Shown piece by piece: positions 8,262 through 17,292 of a DNA stretch of 64,000 bases; the first letter of the stretch is position 1; each line of letters begins with the position of its first letter. The translations under genes were made by a program, and so were the position numbers. Under the pieces are notes generated by a model. It did not search any database. It saw only the letters and a list, made by a program, of their open reading frames with translations, and was not told where the DNA came from. The stretch is taken from positions 186,001 through 250,000 of the forward strand of contig CAVTOG010000017.1 in assembly GCA_963736325.1 (NCBI GenBank), written 5' to 3'. The stretch comes from Actinoallomurus sp963736325 (lineage in GTDB: Bacteria; Actinomycetota; Actinomycetes; Streptosporangiales; Streptosporangiaceae).

Positions 8262-9884
8262 TCACCGGTTGAATCGGAAGCCCTCATAGCCGCGGGCGGC
8301 CACCTCGGCGCAGCGCTCCACGTAGTTGTGCACCCCGCCTGCGTACGGCATCAGCGTGCGTGAGCCGTCGCCTTCGTCGATGTGGACCAGGTAGTCGTCG
8401 TAAAGACGGCGCAGCGAGGTCCGCCCCGTGGAGGCCGCGTGCGCGCTCCAGGCCTCCTCGGCCCGCGGCGTGGCCTCGACCCGCTGGTGTCCGTGCTCAT
8501 CCATGTGGGCAACGAGATCGCCGATGAAGTCCATCTGCTGGACGTTGGCCAGATTCAGATTCGCGGTAAGGACCGACGGGCTGCCCGGCCCGGTGGCGAT
8601 GAACAGGTTCGGAAAGCCGGCGGTCTTGAGCCCGAGAAAGGTACGTGGCCCGCGCGCCCAGGCTTCGCCAAGCCGGCGACCGTGCTCGTTTCGGATGCCG
8701 GCGTGGTCGAGCGCGGCGGTGAACGACTCGAATCCGATGGCGAAGACGATGGTGTCGAGTTCGGTGTGCGCGCCGCTTCTCAGGCGGATTCCGGTCGGCG
8801 TGATGCGCTCGATCGGATCGTCGCGGACATCGATCAGTGAGACGTTGTCCTCGTTGAAGCACTCGTAGTAGCCGGTGTCGAAGACGATGCGACGACCACC
8901 GATGGGATACGACGTACAGATGAGCTTGTCGGCGAGGACCGGATCGATGATGCGCTCTCGCGTCTTCTCCCGGACGAAGCCGGCGACCATGGCGTTGGTC
9001 GTGGGATCGGTCTCCCAGTCCGTGAAGGCGGTGACCGCCGCCGGGCCGCCATAGGCCCAGCGCTCCTCGAGGATCGCCCATCGCCGGGCCGCCGTGAAGT
9101 CGCCGGCCATGCCCACCGGTGGCGGATACAACGCTCCCCCGGGCGAGTCGAGCAGTTCCCGCCAGACCGTGCGCACGTCGTCGGCGATCTGCCGGTGCTC
9201 TTCCTCATCCGCGGGCCGGTTCCGGGCGGGGATGACGTAGTGCGCGGTGCGCTGGAACACGTGGGTGTGGGCCGCCTCCTTCGAGATGGCGGTGACCGAC
9301 TGCACGCCCGAGGATCCGGTCCCGATGACACCGACCCGTTTCCCGCTGATCGCGACCGGCCGCCACTGCGACGTCTGGCACCATTCCCCGGTGAACTCGT
9401 CCAGCCCGGGAAACGCGGGCTTGCGGGGTTTGGACAGCTGGCCGGTCGCCATCACGAGGAAGCGTGTGGTGAAGGTCCTGCCGGTGCTGGTGGTGACGAC
9501 CCAGCGGTCCCGTTCCGGGTCCCACACGCCGCCCGTCATCCAGGTGCCGAACAGGTAGTGGCGTCGCAGGTCGTAGCGGTCGGCGACGTGATTGAGGTAG
9601 GCGAGCAGGTCCGCTTGCGTGGCGTAGCGTTCTCTCCACCGCCATTCCCGATACAGCTCCGGGTCGAAGTAGTAGCAGTAGTAGGCGCTCTCCACGTCGA
9701 CCCGCGCACCGGGATACGCGTTGTGGTACCAGACCCCGCCCAGGTCGGGGGCCCCTTCGAGGCCGAGCACCGACAGACCCTGCCGGCGGAAGCGGTGCAC
9801 GCCGTACAGCCCGCCCAGACCGGCGCCCACCACGATCACGTCGTAGGCCGTGGCGGCCGATGCCTTTGCGGTCGAATCATTCAC
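8262..9884 (-). CDS. Flavin-containing (Baeyer-Villiger type) monooxygenase
   Basis: A 540-residue class B flavoprotein monooxygenase. It has two Rossmann motifs, VVGAGLGGLYGVHR for FAD near residue 18 and VIGTGSSGVQ for NADPH near residue 190. Between them is the Baeyer-Villiger fingerprint region, here FTGEWCQTSQW, in which Gln replaces the usual His. ATG at an upstream helix end (FVMATGQLS-type) is also typical. It starts at GTG with AAGGAGG about 10 bases upstream. Expected chemistry is NADPH- and oxygen-dependent insertion of an oxygen into a ketone, or N/S-hydroxylation. The neighbouring SDR could supply the ketone and the S9 hydrolase could open the product. Confidence 0.88.
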   Translation of the reverse strand: MNDSTAKASAATAYDVIVVGAGLGGLYGVHRFRRQGLSVLGLEGAPDLGGVWYHNAYPGARVDVESAYYCYYFDPELYREWRWRERYATQADLLAYLNHVADRYDLRRHYLFGTWMTGGVWDPERDRWVVTTSTGRTFTTRFLVMATGQLSKPRKPAFPGLDEFTGEWCQTSQWRPVAISGKRVGVIGTGSSGVQSVTAISKEAAHTHVFQRTAHYVIPARNRPADEEEHRQIADDVRTVWRELLDSPGGALYPPPVGMAGDFTAARRWAILEERWAYGGPAAVTAFTDWETDPTTNAMVAGFVREKTRERIIDPVLADKLICTSYPIGGRRIVFDTGYYECFNEDNVSLIDVRDDPIERITPTGIRLRSGAHTELDTIVFAIGFESFTAALDHAGIRNEHGRRLGEAWARGPRTFLGLKTAGFPNLFIATGPGSPSVLTANLNLANVQQMDFIGDLVAHMDEHGHQRVEATPRAEEAWSAHAASTGRTSLRRLYDDYLVHIDEGDGSRTLMPYAGGVHNYVERCAEVAARGYEGFRFNR

Positions 9885-9969
9885 CGAGGGGACCCTCCTT
9901 CGGAGGCAACTGGTACGGGCGGACGAATACGGACGGCCCTCGCCGTCGGGGGGGCTGCGGGCAAGCCGG

Positions 9970-10983
9970 TCACGTCGCCGCGAGTCGCAGGCACGTGGCG
10001 CGGTGACCGGCGGCGACCGTGACGGAGGCCGGGTCGCTGGTGGCGCAGGCCTCCATGACGACGCGGCAGCGGGTGTGGAAGTGGCAGCCGCTGGGCGGGT
10101 TGATGGGGCTGGGGGCGTCGCCGGTGAGGATGACGCGGTGGCGCCGGCGTTCCGCGGCGGGGCTGTCGGCGGGAATGGCGTCCAGCAACGCGCGGGTGTA
10201 CGGATGGGCCGGGTCGTCGTACAGAGCGGCGGCGGGTGCGGTCTCCACGATGCGGCCCAGGTACATCACGGCGACCCGGTCGCTCATGTGGGCGACAGCG
10301 GCCAGGTCGTGCGCGATGAACAGGTAGGTGAGGCCCAGCTCGGCCTGCAGATCGCGGAGCAGGTTCATGATCTGTGCCTGGACGGACACGTCGAGAGAGG
10401 CCAGCGGTTCATCGAGGACGATGAGGTCGGGTTCGCCGGCCAGGGCGCGTGCGATGCCGACGCGCTGACGTTGCCCGCCGGACAGCTCGTGCGGATGCCG
10501 CCCGGCGGCGCGGGCGGGCAGGCCGACCAGGTCGAGCAGTTCGCCGACTCGCGCAGCACGTTCGCGGGAGCCCGAGCGCAGCCGGTGCACCTCGAGCGGT
10601 TCGGCGATGCTGGCCCCCACGCTGCGGCGCGGATCGAGCGAGGCCGCCGGATCCTGGAACACCATGGCCACGTGGCGGCGCAGCCGGCGCAGCCGACGCC
10701 GCGGCCAATCGGTGACGTCCTCGCCCAGGATGCGGATCCGGCCCCCCGTCGAGTCGACCAGGCGCAGCAGGGCGAGGCCGGTGGTGGACTTGCCGCTGCC
10801 GGTCTCCCCGACCAGGCCGAGAGTCTCCCCGCGGTCGACGGTGAAAGCGACTCCGTCGACCGCGCGTACCTGCGCTCTCCCAGCGGACGTACGCGCCGGG
10901 AACCACACCTGCAGATCCTCGACCTCGGCGACCGTGCCGCCGGCGGGCCGGCCGGACATCGCGTCTCCCGTTGGGGTGCTCAT
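9970..10983 (-). CDS. dppF: Peptide ABC transporter ATPase, DppF/OppF type
   Basis: A 337-residue ABC ATPase. Visible are Walker A GETGSGKST, Q-loop VFQDP, signature LSGGQRQR, Walker B LIVLDEPL and the H-loop His in FIAHD. The C-terminal oligopeptide-transporter extension carries the HPYTRALL motif and CHFHTRC. The ATG overlaps the DppD stop by 4 bp. It pairs with DppD to power uptake through DppBC. An 85-bp gap separates it from the monooxygenase gene. The gene symbol reflects the family only; the transported compound is unknown. Confidence 0.9.
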   Translation of the reverse strand: MSTPTGDAMSGRPAGGTVAEVEDLQVWFPARTSAGRAQVRAVDGVAFTVDRGETLGLVGETGSGKSTTGLALLRLVDSTGGRIRILGEDVTDWPRRRLRRLRRHVAMVFQDPAASLDPRRSVGASIAEPLEVHRLRSGSRERAARVGELLDLVGLPARAAGRHPHELSGGQRQRVGIARALAGEPDLIVLDEPLASLDVSVQAQIMNLLRDLQAELGLTYLFIAHDLAAVAHMSDRVAVMYLGRIVETAPAAALYDDPAHPYTRALLDAIPADSPAAERRRHRVILTGDAPSPINPPSGCHFHTRCRVVMEACATSDPASVTVAAGHRATCLRLAAT

Positions 10984-11951
10984 GGCTGCTCCGATGGACA
11001 GAAGGTGCGGGCCAGGTGTGCCGGGCCGACCTCGCGCAACGGCGGAACCTCGCTCTGGCAGCGCGGATCGGCGAGGCGCGGACAGCGCGGGTGGAATGCG
11101 CAGCCGGCGGGAAGCGCGAACGGATCGGGAGGTGATCCGGGGATCGCGGCCAAGGGCGTGCGTCCGCCGAGGTGGGGTCGGGCGGCCATCAACGCCCGGG
11201 TGTAGGGATGGGCCGGAGCGTCGAAAAGGGCGTCCACGGGAGCGTGTTCGACGATGCGGCCGCCGTACATGACCGCGACGGTGTCGGCCATCCCGGCGAC
11301 CACACCCAGGTCGTGGGTGATCCAGATGACCGCTGTGTCGAGCTCGGCCTGCAGCCGTTTCACCAGCGCGATGACCTGGGCCTGGGTGGTCACGTCCAAC
11401 GCGGTGGTCGCCTCGTCCGCGATCAGCAGATCGGGCTCGCAGGCGAGCGCAATGGCGATCATGACGCGTTGCCGCATGCCGCCGGAGAACTCGTGCGGAT
11501 AGTTGTCGATCCGCTCCTCCGGCCGAGGGATGCCCACCTGCGCCAGCAGCTCGACGGCCCGGGCCCGGGCCTCGGCACGGGTCTTGCCGTACAGCAGCCG
11601 GTAGGCCTCACCGATCTGCCGGCCCACCGTCATCAGTGGATCCAGCGCCGACAGCGGATCCTGGAACACGAACCCCACATGCCGGCCCCGAAACGACCGG
11701 AGCCGCCCGGGCGTCATGCGCGACAGGTCCTCACCGAGCAGCCGGACGGTCCCCCGCACGGCGACCCCGTGCGGAACCAGGCCGGTGGCGGTGAGCATGG
11801 TCATGCTCTTGCCACTGCCGGTCTCGCCCACCACCGCAAGGGTCTCGCCACGCCGGACCGAGAGGTCGACCCCGGTGACGATCGCGGCATGACCCCGCCG
11901 GCTCGTCACACTCGCGGTGAGGCCGGTGATCTCCAGCACCATGTCCGTCAT
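10980..11951 (-). CDS. dppD: Peptide ABC transporter ATPase, DppD/OppD type
   Basis: A 323-residue ABC ATPase. Walker A is GETGSGKSM, the Q-loop VFQDPLSALDP, the signature EFSGGMRQR, Walker B LLIADEAT and the switch His in WITHD. The C-terminal extension has HPYTRALM and a Cys cluster (GCAFHPRCPRLADPRC) that in this family can hold an Fe-S cluster. The ATG start overlaps the DppC stop as ATGA, and its own stop overlaps the DppF start. It is one of the two ATPase subunits of the operon's importer. Confidence 0.9.
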   Translation of the reverse strand: MTDMVLEITGLTASVTSRRGHAAIVTGVDLSVRRGETLAVVGETGSGKSMTMLTATGLVPHGVAVRGTVRLLGEDLSRMTPGRLRSFRGRHVGFVFQDPLSALDPLMTVGRQIGEAYRLLYGKTRAEARARAVELLAQVGIPRPEERIDNYPHEFSGGMRQRVMIAIALACEPDLLIADEATTALDVTTQAQVIALVKRLQAELDTAVIWITHDLGVVAGMADTVAVMYGGRIVEHAPVDALFDAPAHPYTRALMAARPHLGGRTPLAAIPGSPPDPFALPAGCAFHPRCPRLADPRCQSEVPPLREVGPAHLARTFCPSEQP

Positions 11952-12859
11952 TGCCGGCTCCTCGCTTCGAGCTGGGTACGGCGGCGCGGGTCGAGCACGT
12001 CGCGCAGGCTGTCGCCGATGAGGTTGAACGACAGCACGGTGAGCAGGATGGCCAGCCCCGGGAAGAAGCCCATCCACCAGGCCTGTTCGAGGAAACCCCG
12101 GGCGTCGAACAGCATGTATCCCCAGGACGGCTGGGGCGGCTGTACGCCGAGGCCGAGGAACGACAGGGCCGCCTCCGCCAGGATCGCGAACCCCATCGAC
12201 AACGAGGTCTGCACGATGATCGGGCCCGCGACGTTGGGCAGGATGTGCATGGCGATGATGTAGCGGTCCGGGGAGCCGATCGAGGTCGAGGCACGTACGT
12301 AGACGGCCTCCCGCACCGTCAGGACGCTCGCCCGGGTGATGCGCGCGAAGATCGGCGTGTAGACCACGGCGATCGCGATCATCGCTCCGCCGATCCCCGG
12401 CCCGATGACCGCGACCAGCGCGATCGCCAAGAGGACGGCGGGGAAGGCGAGCAGCACGTCCATGCACTGCATGACCACCGCGTCGATCCCCCGCCCGTAG
12501 TAGCCGGCGACCAGGCCCAGAGCCACTCCGACGACCAAGGCGATGAGCACGCTGACCACGCTGACCTGCAATGACGCCTGCGTTGCGATGATCATGCGGC
12601 TGAGCACGTCACGGCCGAGCTGGTCGGTGCCGAACGGGTGCGCGCCGCTCGGGCCCTGGAGGATGTCCTCGACGTCGACCTCGTTGATGCCGTGCGGCGC
12701 CACCGCCGATCCGGCCACCGCGAGGACCGTCATCACCGCCAGGACGATCGCGCCCGTGAGAGCCACCGGCCGGCGGGCGAGTACGCGCAGGGCCTGCCGC
12801 CACGTGGCGGCCGATCCGGTCAGCCTGTCGGCGGCGGGTTCGGAGAGAACGGCGCTCAT
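11948..12859 (-). CDS. dppC: Peptide ABC transporter permease, DppC type
   Basis: A 303-residue inner-membrane permease. The DppC-type N-terminal segment (FGTDQLGRDVLSRMI) is followed by about six hydrophobic segments. The EAA-like coupling loop reads EAVYVRASTSIGSPDRYIIAMHILPN. The ATG was chosen because it overlaps the DppB stop (ATGA) and fits the family start; a long upstream frame inside dppB is a shadow. It forms the translocation channel with DppB. Confidence 0.9.
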   Translation of the reverse strand: MSAVLSEPAADRLTGSAATWRQALRVLARRPVALTGAIVLAVMTVLAVAGSAVAPHGINEVDVEDILQGPSGAHPFGTDQLGRDVLSRMIIATQASLQVSVVSVLIALVVGVALGLVAGYYGRGIDAVVMQCMDVLLAFPAVLLAIALVAVIGPGIGGAMIAIAVVYTPIFARITRASVLTVREAVYVRASTSIGSPDRYIIAMHILPNVAGPIIVQTSLSMGFAILAEAALSFLGLGVQPPQPSWGYMLFDARGFLEQAWWMGFFPGLAILLTVLSFNLIGDSLRDVLDPRRRTQLEARSRQ

Positions 12860-13800
12860 CGCAGCGTGATCCTCGGGTCGATGACGGCGTACAACAGGTC
12901 GACCAACAGGTTGACGACCAGAAAGACGGCGGCGACCAGCAGCACGCCGCCCTGCAGGACGGCGTAGTCGCGTTGGGACACCGCCTGATAGATCAGCTGG
13001 CCCAGTCCCGGCCAGGAGAACAGCACCTCGATGACCACGACCCCTCCGAGCAGGCCGGCGAGCTGGAGGCCGGCGATCGTGACGACCGGCACCATCGCGT
13101 TGCGCAGCACGTGGCGGCGCACCACGGCGCCCGGAGGGATGCCCTTGGCCTCGGCGGCGCGTACGTAGTCCTTGGTGAGCTCTTCGAGCACCGCGGAGCG
13201 GACGAATGTGGTGTTGATGGCACCGACGATCAGCCCGATCGTCAGCGCCGGCAGCGCGACGTGGCGGGCCCACTCGGCCGGGTGGTCGCTGAACGAGGTA
13301 TAGCCCGATGGCGGGAACCAGCCGCCCGCTCCCGTCAGCAGCAGGATCAGCAGGATCCCGATCCAGAAGTCCGGGACCGAGATCCCGAGTTGGCTGAACA
13401 GGCGCGCGCCCCTGTCCACCCACGTGTCGTGGCGGACGGCGGCGAGCACCCCCAGCGGGAACGCGATGCACAGCCCGATCACCAGGCTGGTGACGGTCAG
13501 TGACAGGCTGGCCGGCAGCCGCTCCACTAGCAGCTGGGTGACCGGTAGGCCGGAGCTGAAGCTCACCCCGAGATCACCGGTGGCCACGTGGCCGATGTAG
13601 GTGAGGTACTGCGCGAGCAGCGGCCGGTCCAGCCCGGCCCGGTGCCGCATTTCGGCCCACACCTGTGGGTCGAACTGGGTGCCCATACCGGCGCGGACCG
13701 GGTCGCCGGGCACGAGATGGATCAGTACGAACACCACCACGGTGACGCCGAACAGCACGACTATCGACTGACCGATCCGGCGGAGGAGATAGCGGCGCAT
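12856..13800 (-). CDS. dppB: Peptide ABC transporter permease, DppB type
   Basis: A 314-residue permease starting MRRYLLRRIGQSIVVLFGVT, the classic DppB opening, followed by the HLVPGDPV periplasmic turn and several membrane segments. The EAA loop reads LEELTKDYVRAAEAKGI. The start ATG has GGGGA upstream. The gene is separated from the binding-protein gene by a transposase remnant on the opposite strand, so transcription from the shared upstream promoter must cross that remnant, or dppB uses another promoter. Confidence 0.9.
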   Translation of the reverse strand: MRRYLLRRIGQSIVVLFGVTVVVFVLIHLVPGDPVRAGMGTQFDPQVWAEMRHRAGLDRPLLAQYLTYIGHVATGDLGVSFSSGLPVTQLLVERLPASLSLTVTSLVIGLCIAFPLGVLAAVRHDTWVDRGARLFSQLGISVPDFWIGILLILLLTGAGGWFPPSGYTSFSDHPAEWARHVALPALTIGLIVGAINTTFVRSAVLEELTKDYVRAAEAKGIPPGAVVRRHVLRNAMVPVVTIAGLQLAGLLGGVVVIEVLFSWPGLGQLIYQAVSQRDYAVLQGGVLLVAAVFLVVNLLVDLLYAVIDPRITLR

Positions 13801-13812
13801 CGCGTTCCCCGC

Positions 13813-14317
13813 TCCGGCCGGGTCTCCAACGCCATCAACGTCGTGTACTGCAGTTTCGCCACTCGGGCCGGGCACGCTTTGGTGGGTGCCCGCCCGTATC
13901 TGCCCCGCGAATGGGCCACCGACCCTGACCGCCGTAGATGGGCCCGGGTGCCGGAGGAGGTGGCGTTCGCGACCAAACCGCAGCTGGGCCGCCAGATCCT
14001 GGCCGACCTGCACGCCGAAGGCCGGCTCCCGCCCTGGGTAAGCGGCGACGAAGTGTATGGGGCCGACCCGAGCCTGCGCGCCTGGCTGGAGTCGGTCGGC
14101 ACCGGTTACGTCCTGGCCATCTCCAAATCGACCCCGATCGCCTTCACCAAGGCCGGCACGGCCAGGGCCGATGAGGCGCTGAAGATGCTGATCGCCGCCG
14201 ACTGGACCATCGCATCATGCGGCGCCGGGTCCAAAGGCGAACGCCGGTATGCGTGGGCGTGGATCGGCACCGCCGACCCGCGCCGTCACCTGCTGATCCG
14301 CCGCAGCCTGGTCCCGA
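13813..14317 (+). pseudogene. Internal fragment of an IS701-family transposase
   Basis: An open frame encodes the middle of an IS701-type transposase: GRVSNAINVVYCSF, GHALVGARPYLPREWA, VPEEVAFATKPQL and SGDEVYGADPSLRAWLE (catalytic acid region), ending near HLLIRRSLVP. Both ends of the transposase are missing. It lies antisense inside the peptide-transport operon. It fills the gap between dppB and the binding-protein gene, abuts the TAG of the latter (14318-14320), and begins about 13 bp from the dppB ATG. No inverted repeats or target duplications were found. It is related to, but not collinear with, the remnant at 1-904. Confidence 0.82.
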
Positions 14318-15871
14318 CTAACCGAGTGAAGCGTGGAGGAATTGGATCTTCCGGTCCGGGCGCACCGTGTAGCCGTGCAGTTTCTTGCTGAAGCCCTGGA
14401 CCACTTTCCAGTCGCTCAGGTAAATGACCGCGGCGTCATCGACGACGAGTTTCACCGCTTGGTCATAGAGCGCCTTGCGCTGGGCCTGGTCGGTGGTGAC
14501 ACTGGCCTGTGCCAGCAGTTTGTCGACGGCCGGATTGCTGTACTTCTGGAAGTTGAAGGTGCCGTCGGTACGGACCAGGTTGTCGTAGAAGTCGCTGGGG
14601 TCGATGTTGCCGGCGAAGCCGCCGTACATGGCACCCCATTTGCCGCCGGCCATGTCGGTCTGATACGCGGCACCTTCCAGGGACCTGATCTTGACTGTGA
14701 TCCCCAGCGGGGCGAACTGGCTGGCGAGCACCTGTCCGGCGGTGACCGTCTCCGGATAGTCACTGGTGGCGAGGAAGTCGATCGTCAGATCATGCACGCC
14801 GGCCGCGGCGAGCAGCGATTTCGCCTTGGCCACGTCGTAGCGGTACGGCGCGTAATCGGAATGCCAGGGGTTTCCCTTCGGCACAGCGGTCTGGCTGGGC
14901 TCGCCGGTGCTGAACTTGGTCGCCTTGACCAGCGCGGCGCGGTCGATGGCATAGGCGATCGCCTGCCGCACTCGTTTGTCGTCGAAGGGTTTACGGGCCA
15001 CGTTCAACACCAGATACCAAAAGTCGCCATAGGCCCGCGGCGACTGCACCGTGAACGCCTCGCCCGTGGACTTCTGGAGGGACTCGACCTGCTGCGGCGG
15101 CAGATTGTCGGTCCACTGCACCTCGCCGCTGCGCAGATTCTGCAACGCCACCGTCGGATCCTTCACGAAGGTGAACTTCACCCCGGCCAGCTTCGGTCTG
15201 CCACCCCAGTAGTCCGGATTCGCCGTCAGGTTGATCGCCGAACCGTGCGCCCACGAGACGAACCTGAACGGACCGGTACCGACCGGGTGGTTCTTCACGG
15301 CGCCGGACTCGACGTTCTTCTTCTGCACGATGGCCATGCCCCCGTTGCCGAGCAGGACCAGGAGATTCGGCGTGGGCCTCTTCAGCCTGAGCACCACCTT
15401 GTTCTGCCCCTCCGCCTCGACCGACTTCACCGTGGCGAGCCGCACGCTGTACGGCAGCTTGTTCTCCATCAGCCGGTGATAGGTGTAGACGACGTCCGCA
15501 TTGGTGAATGGCGTGCCGTCATGCCATTTCGCGCTACGCAGCGTGAACGTCCAGGTGAGCTGGTCCGGGCTGGTCGTCCAACTCGTGGCCAGCGACGGCG
15601 CCATATTCACGTTCGCGTCCGCCTGTACCAGCGTGTCGAAAACGTGCCCCAGCACTTGGACAGAGCTATAGAAGACGGCCTTGTTCGGGTCGAGCTGATC
15701 TGGCTGGGCATTGACCGCGGCGACCAGCGTGCCGCCGGAGGAACGACCCGATCCGCCGGTGGAACCACCGGCTACGTTCACCGGCTTGCCACCCGAGCAG
15801 GCCGCCGTCGCCAGTAGCGCCGCGGCGCAGAAGTAGGCACAAAGGCGAGTCCGCCTCATTGGCAAATTCAC
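14318..15871 (-). CDS. dppA: Substrate-binding lipoprotein of a peptide-type ABC transporter
   Basis: A 517-residue extracytoplasmic binding protein of the SBP_bac_5 family. A short basic N-terminus, a hydrophobic stretch and lipobox LLATAACSG mark it as a lipoprotein. Family hallmarks include FTLRSAKWHDGTPFTNADVVY and the later RQAIAYAIDRAAL. The GTG start was chosen because AAGGAG sits 6 bases upstream; a longer frame to 15907 is unsupported. It is the first gene of the operon and would set substrate choice. The family binds oligopeptides, but also nickel, opines and glycosides, so the ligand is open. Confidence 0.9.
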   Translation of the reverse strand: MNLPMRRTRLCAYFCAAALLATAACSGGKPVNVAGGSTGGSGRSSGGTLVAAVNAQPDQLDPNKAVFYSSVQVLGHVFDTLVQADANVNMAPSLATSWTTSPDQLTWTFTLRSAKWHDGTPFTNADVVYTYHRLMENKLPYSVRLATVKSVEAEGQNKVVLRLKRPTPNLLVLLGNGGMAIVQKKNVESGAVKNHPVGTGPFRFVSWAHGSAINLTANPDYWGGRPKLAGVKFTFVKDPTVALQNLRSGEVQWTDNLPPQQVESLQKSTGEAFTVQSPRAYGDFWYLVLNVARKPFDDKRVRQAIAYAIDRAALVKATKFSTGEPSQTAVPKGNPWHSDYAPYRYDVAKAKSLLAAAGVHDLTIDFLATSDYPETVTAGQVLASQFAPLGITVKIRSLEGAAYQTDMAGGKWGAMYGGFAGNIDPSDFYDNLVRTDGTFNFQKYSNPAVDKLLAQASVTTDQAQRKALYDQAVKLVVDDAAVIYLSDWKVVQGFSKKLHGYTVRPDRKIQFLHASLG

Positions 15872-16423
15872 GATGGGCTCCTTCGATAGGAGTCGGTAGA
15901 AGAGCACCCGCGGTTCTCCCGGGTGCGATTGGTGATGGCCGCGTTGACGGCTATGAAGATGCGGCGAACGCTACGAAGCGGATGTGCTGGTCACCGGTAC
16001 CTCTGAGCGATGACGACGGCGGGCGCCCGCTCGGTCCTCTCGCCGGAGCATCGTCGCCTCAGGCCGACGTCAAGCCGGCGGCGAGGCCGCCTGTCAGGCC
16101 GTTAACGTCTTGGGGTGGACACCTCGCCGCGGAGGCGCCACGCAGCGTACGGGCCCCCGGTGCTCGACAAGGTCATGCCGCCGGCGATCGAGTCGCGCGA
16201 TGCTCCGGTGACGATGCGAAGGGTCGTTCGGCGTCCGTTCATCGACTACGCACGGCCCGGGCGCCTCCGGAACGGACATCACCGTAACTCCCTCCCCTCC
16301 GACTCTCTTGGCCGGTCACCATCCACGCCCCGGCCGTAGGACGTATCATGTCCGGGCACAGCATCCTCACACAAGAGTGAATTTTCCTTTTTTTGTGAGA
16401 TTTCGGGAAGGTGTGGTGACGAC
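15872..16423 (+). other. Divergent intergenic region between dppA and the GbsR/MarR regulator
   Basis: About 550 bp with no convincing gene. It should hold promoters for the long minus-strand operon and for the regulator. The part next to the regulator is locally AT-rich (16375-16403) and carries an inverted repeat described separately. No other repeat or RNA structure was recognised. Confidence 0.5.
16366..16399. promoter_or_regulatory. Inverted repeat upstream of the regulator, candidate operator
   Basis: CTCACACAA at 16366-16374 and TTTTGTGAG at 16391-16399 form 9-bp arms matching at 8 positions around a 16-bp AT-rich spacer. It ends 24 bp before the GTG start of the GbsR/MarR-type gene, where an autoregulatory operator is expected. 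Arm centres are 25 bp apart. Binding by the neighbouring protein is inference. Confidence 0.4.
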
Positions 16424-16912
16424 GTGGTTGCCCTCGACTACTTCGACGAGGCCTCGGAGACCATAGAGCTGTTCGGCGCGGAGATCGGCCGCGCGATGAG
16501 CTGGCCGCCGATGGCCGGTCGCATGTTCGCCACCCTCATGCTCCATGACAGAGCGATGACCACCGACGAGCTACAGGAAGCGCTCAAGGCGAGCTCCGGC
16601 GCCATCTCGCAGGTATCACGCCTGTTGATCAAAAGCGGAGTCGTCAGCCGGATCAAGACCCCCGGCTACCGCAAGAAGAGCTACGCCTATCGCGAGGACG
16701 CGTGGCTGGCCTGCATACGGCATACGGTCGAGGCGACCATGGATCTCCTCGAGTTGGCCGAGGCCGCCACGGAGAGCTCGAAGACCTGCCCACCGCAAAT
16801 CCGGCGCCGGTTCGAGGAGATGCGCGACTTCTACACGTTCATGACGAAGGCGAACAAGCAGCTTGCGCAGGATTTCCAGACAATGATCGCCGGACGCGCC
16901 AAGGAAGACTGA
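16424..16912 (+). CDS. GbsR/MarR-type winged-helix transcriptional regulator
   Basis: A 162-residue DNA-binding protein with a MarR-like winged helix at about residues 30-90 (LMLHDRAMTTDELQEALKASSG, then the recognition segment AISQVSRLLIKSGVVSRI). A helical C-terminal half has the FEEMRDFY and LAQDFQ patterns of GbsR-type proteins. It starts at GTG with GGGAAGG about 12 bases upstream. It is transcribed away from the peptide-transport/oxidation operon and is the obvious candidate to control it, as repressor or ligand-sensing switch. Confidence 0.82.
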   Translation: MVALDYFDEASETIELFGAEIGRAMSWPPMAGRMFATLMLHDRAMTTDELQEALKASSGAISQVSRLLIKSGVVSRIKTPGYRKKSYAYREDAWLACIRHTVEATMDLLELAEAATESSKTCPPQIRRRFEEMRDFYTFMTKANKQLAQDFQTMIAGRAKED

Positions 16913-17292
16913 AGCGCGGGCGGGTCCTCGGGGAGCCTGAACCTCAGCCTTACTCCCCGCCCTGATGTGCCGTCCCGCTTCCGAGACGCCCGTCCACGAT
17001 CTTGGAGGAGTGGCGCCGCCGGAATGACTGCACGCCTACCGGCCAGGGGACCGAGGGAAGACAGGTATGGCCTCCGGCCGATCCCCGCGCTTCGCGCGGG
17101 GCGGTTCCGCCGCGTGGCCGGAACGAGCCAGCGCGAGCGAGCGGGCACCGCCCCCTGCGCTGGGGCTGTCTTCATGCCGCGCATCGATACCGATCTTCTG
17201 TTCGACACGGCCAACGCAACCACAGCAAGATCAAAAACTGACGCCGAGCACCATGCCGCCCATCCCTTGGCCGACTTTTCACGACAGCCGAC
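16913..17292 (+). other. Non-coding region after the regulator
   Basis: No gene is supported. A perfect 8-bp hairpin (CCCCGCGC at 17083-17090, loop TTC, GCGCGGGG at 17094-17101) without a T-run may act as an actinomycete-type terminator. Short frames here have no recognisable content. Confidence 0.4.
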
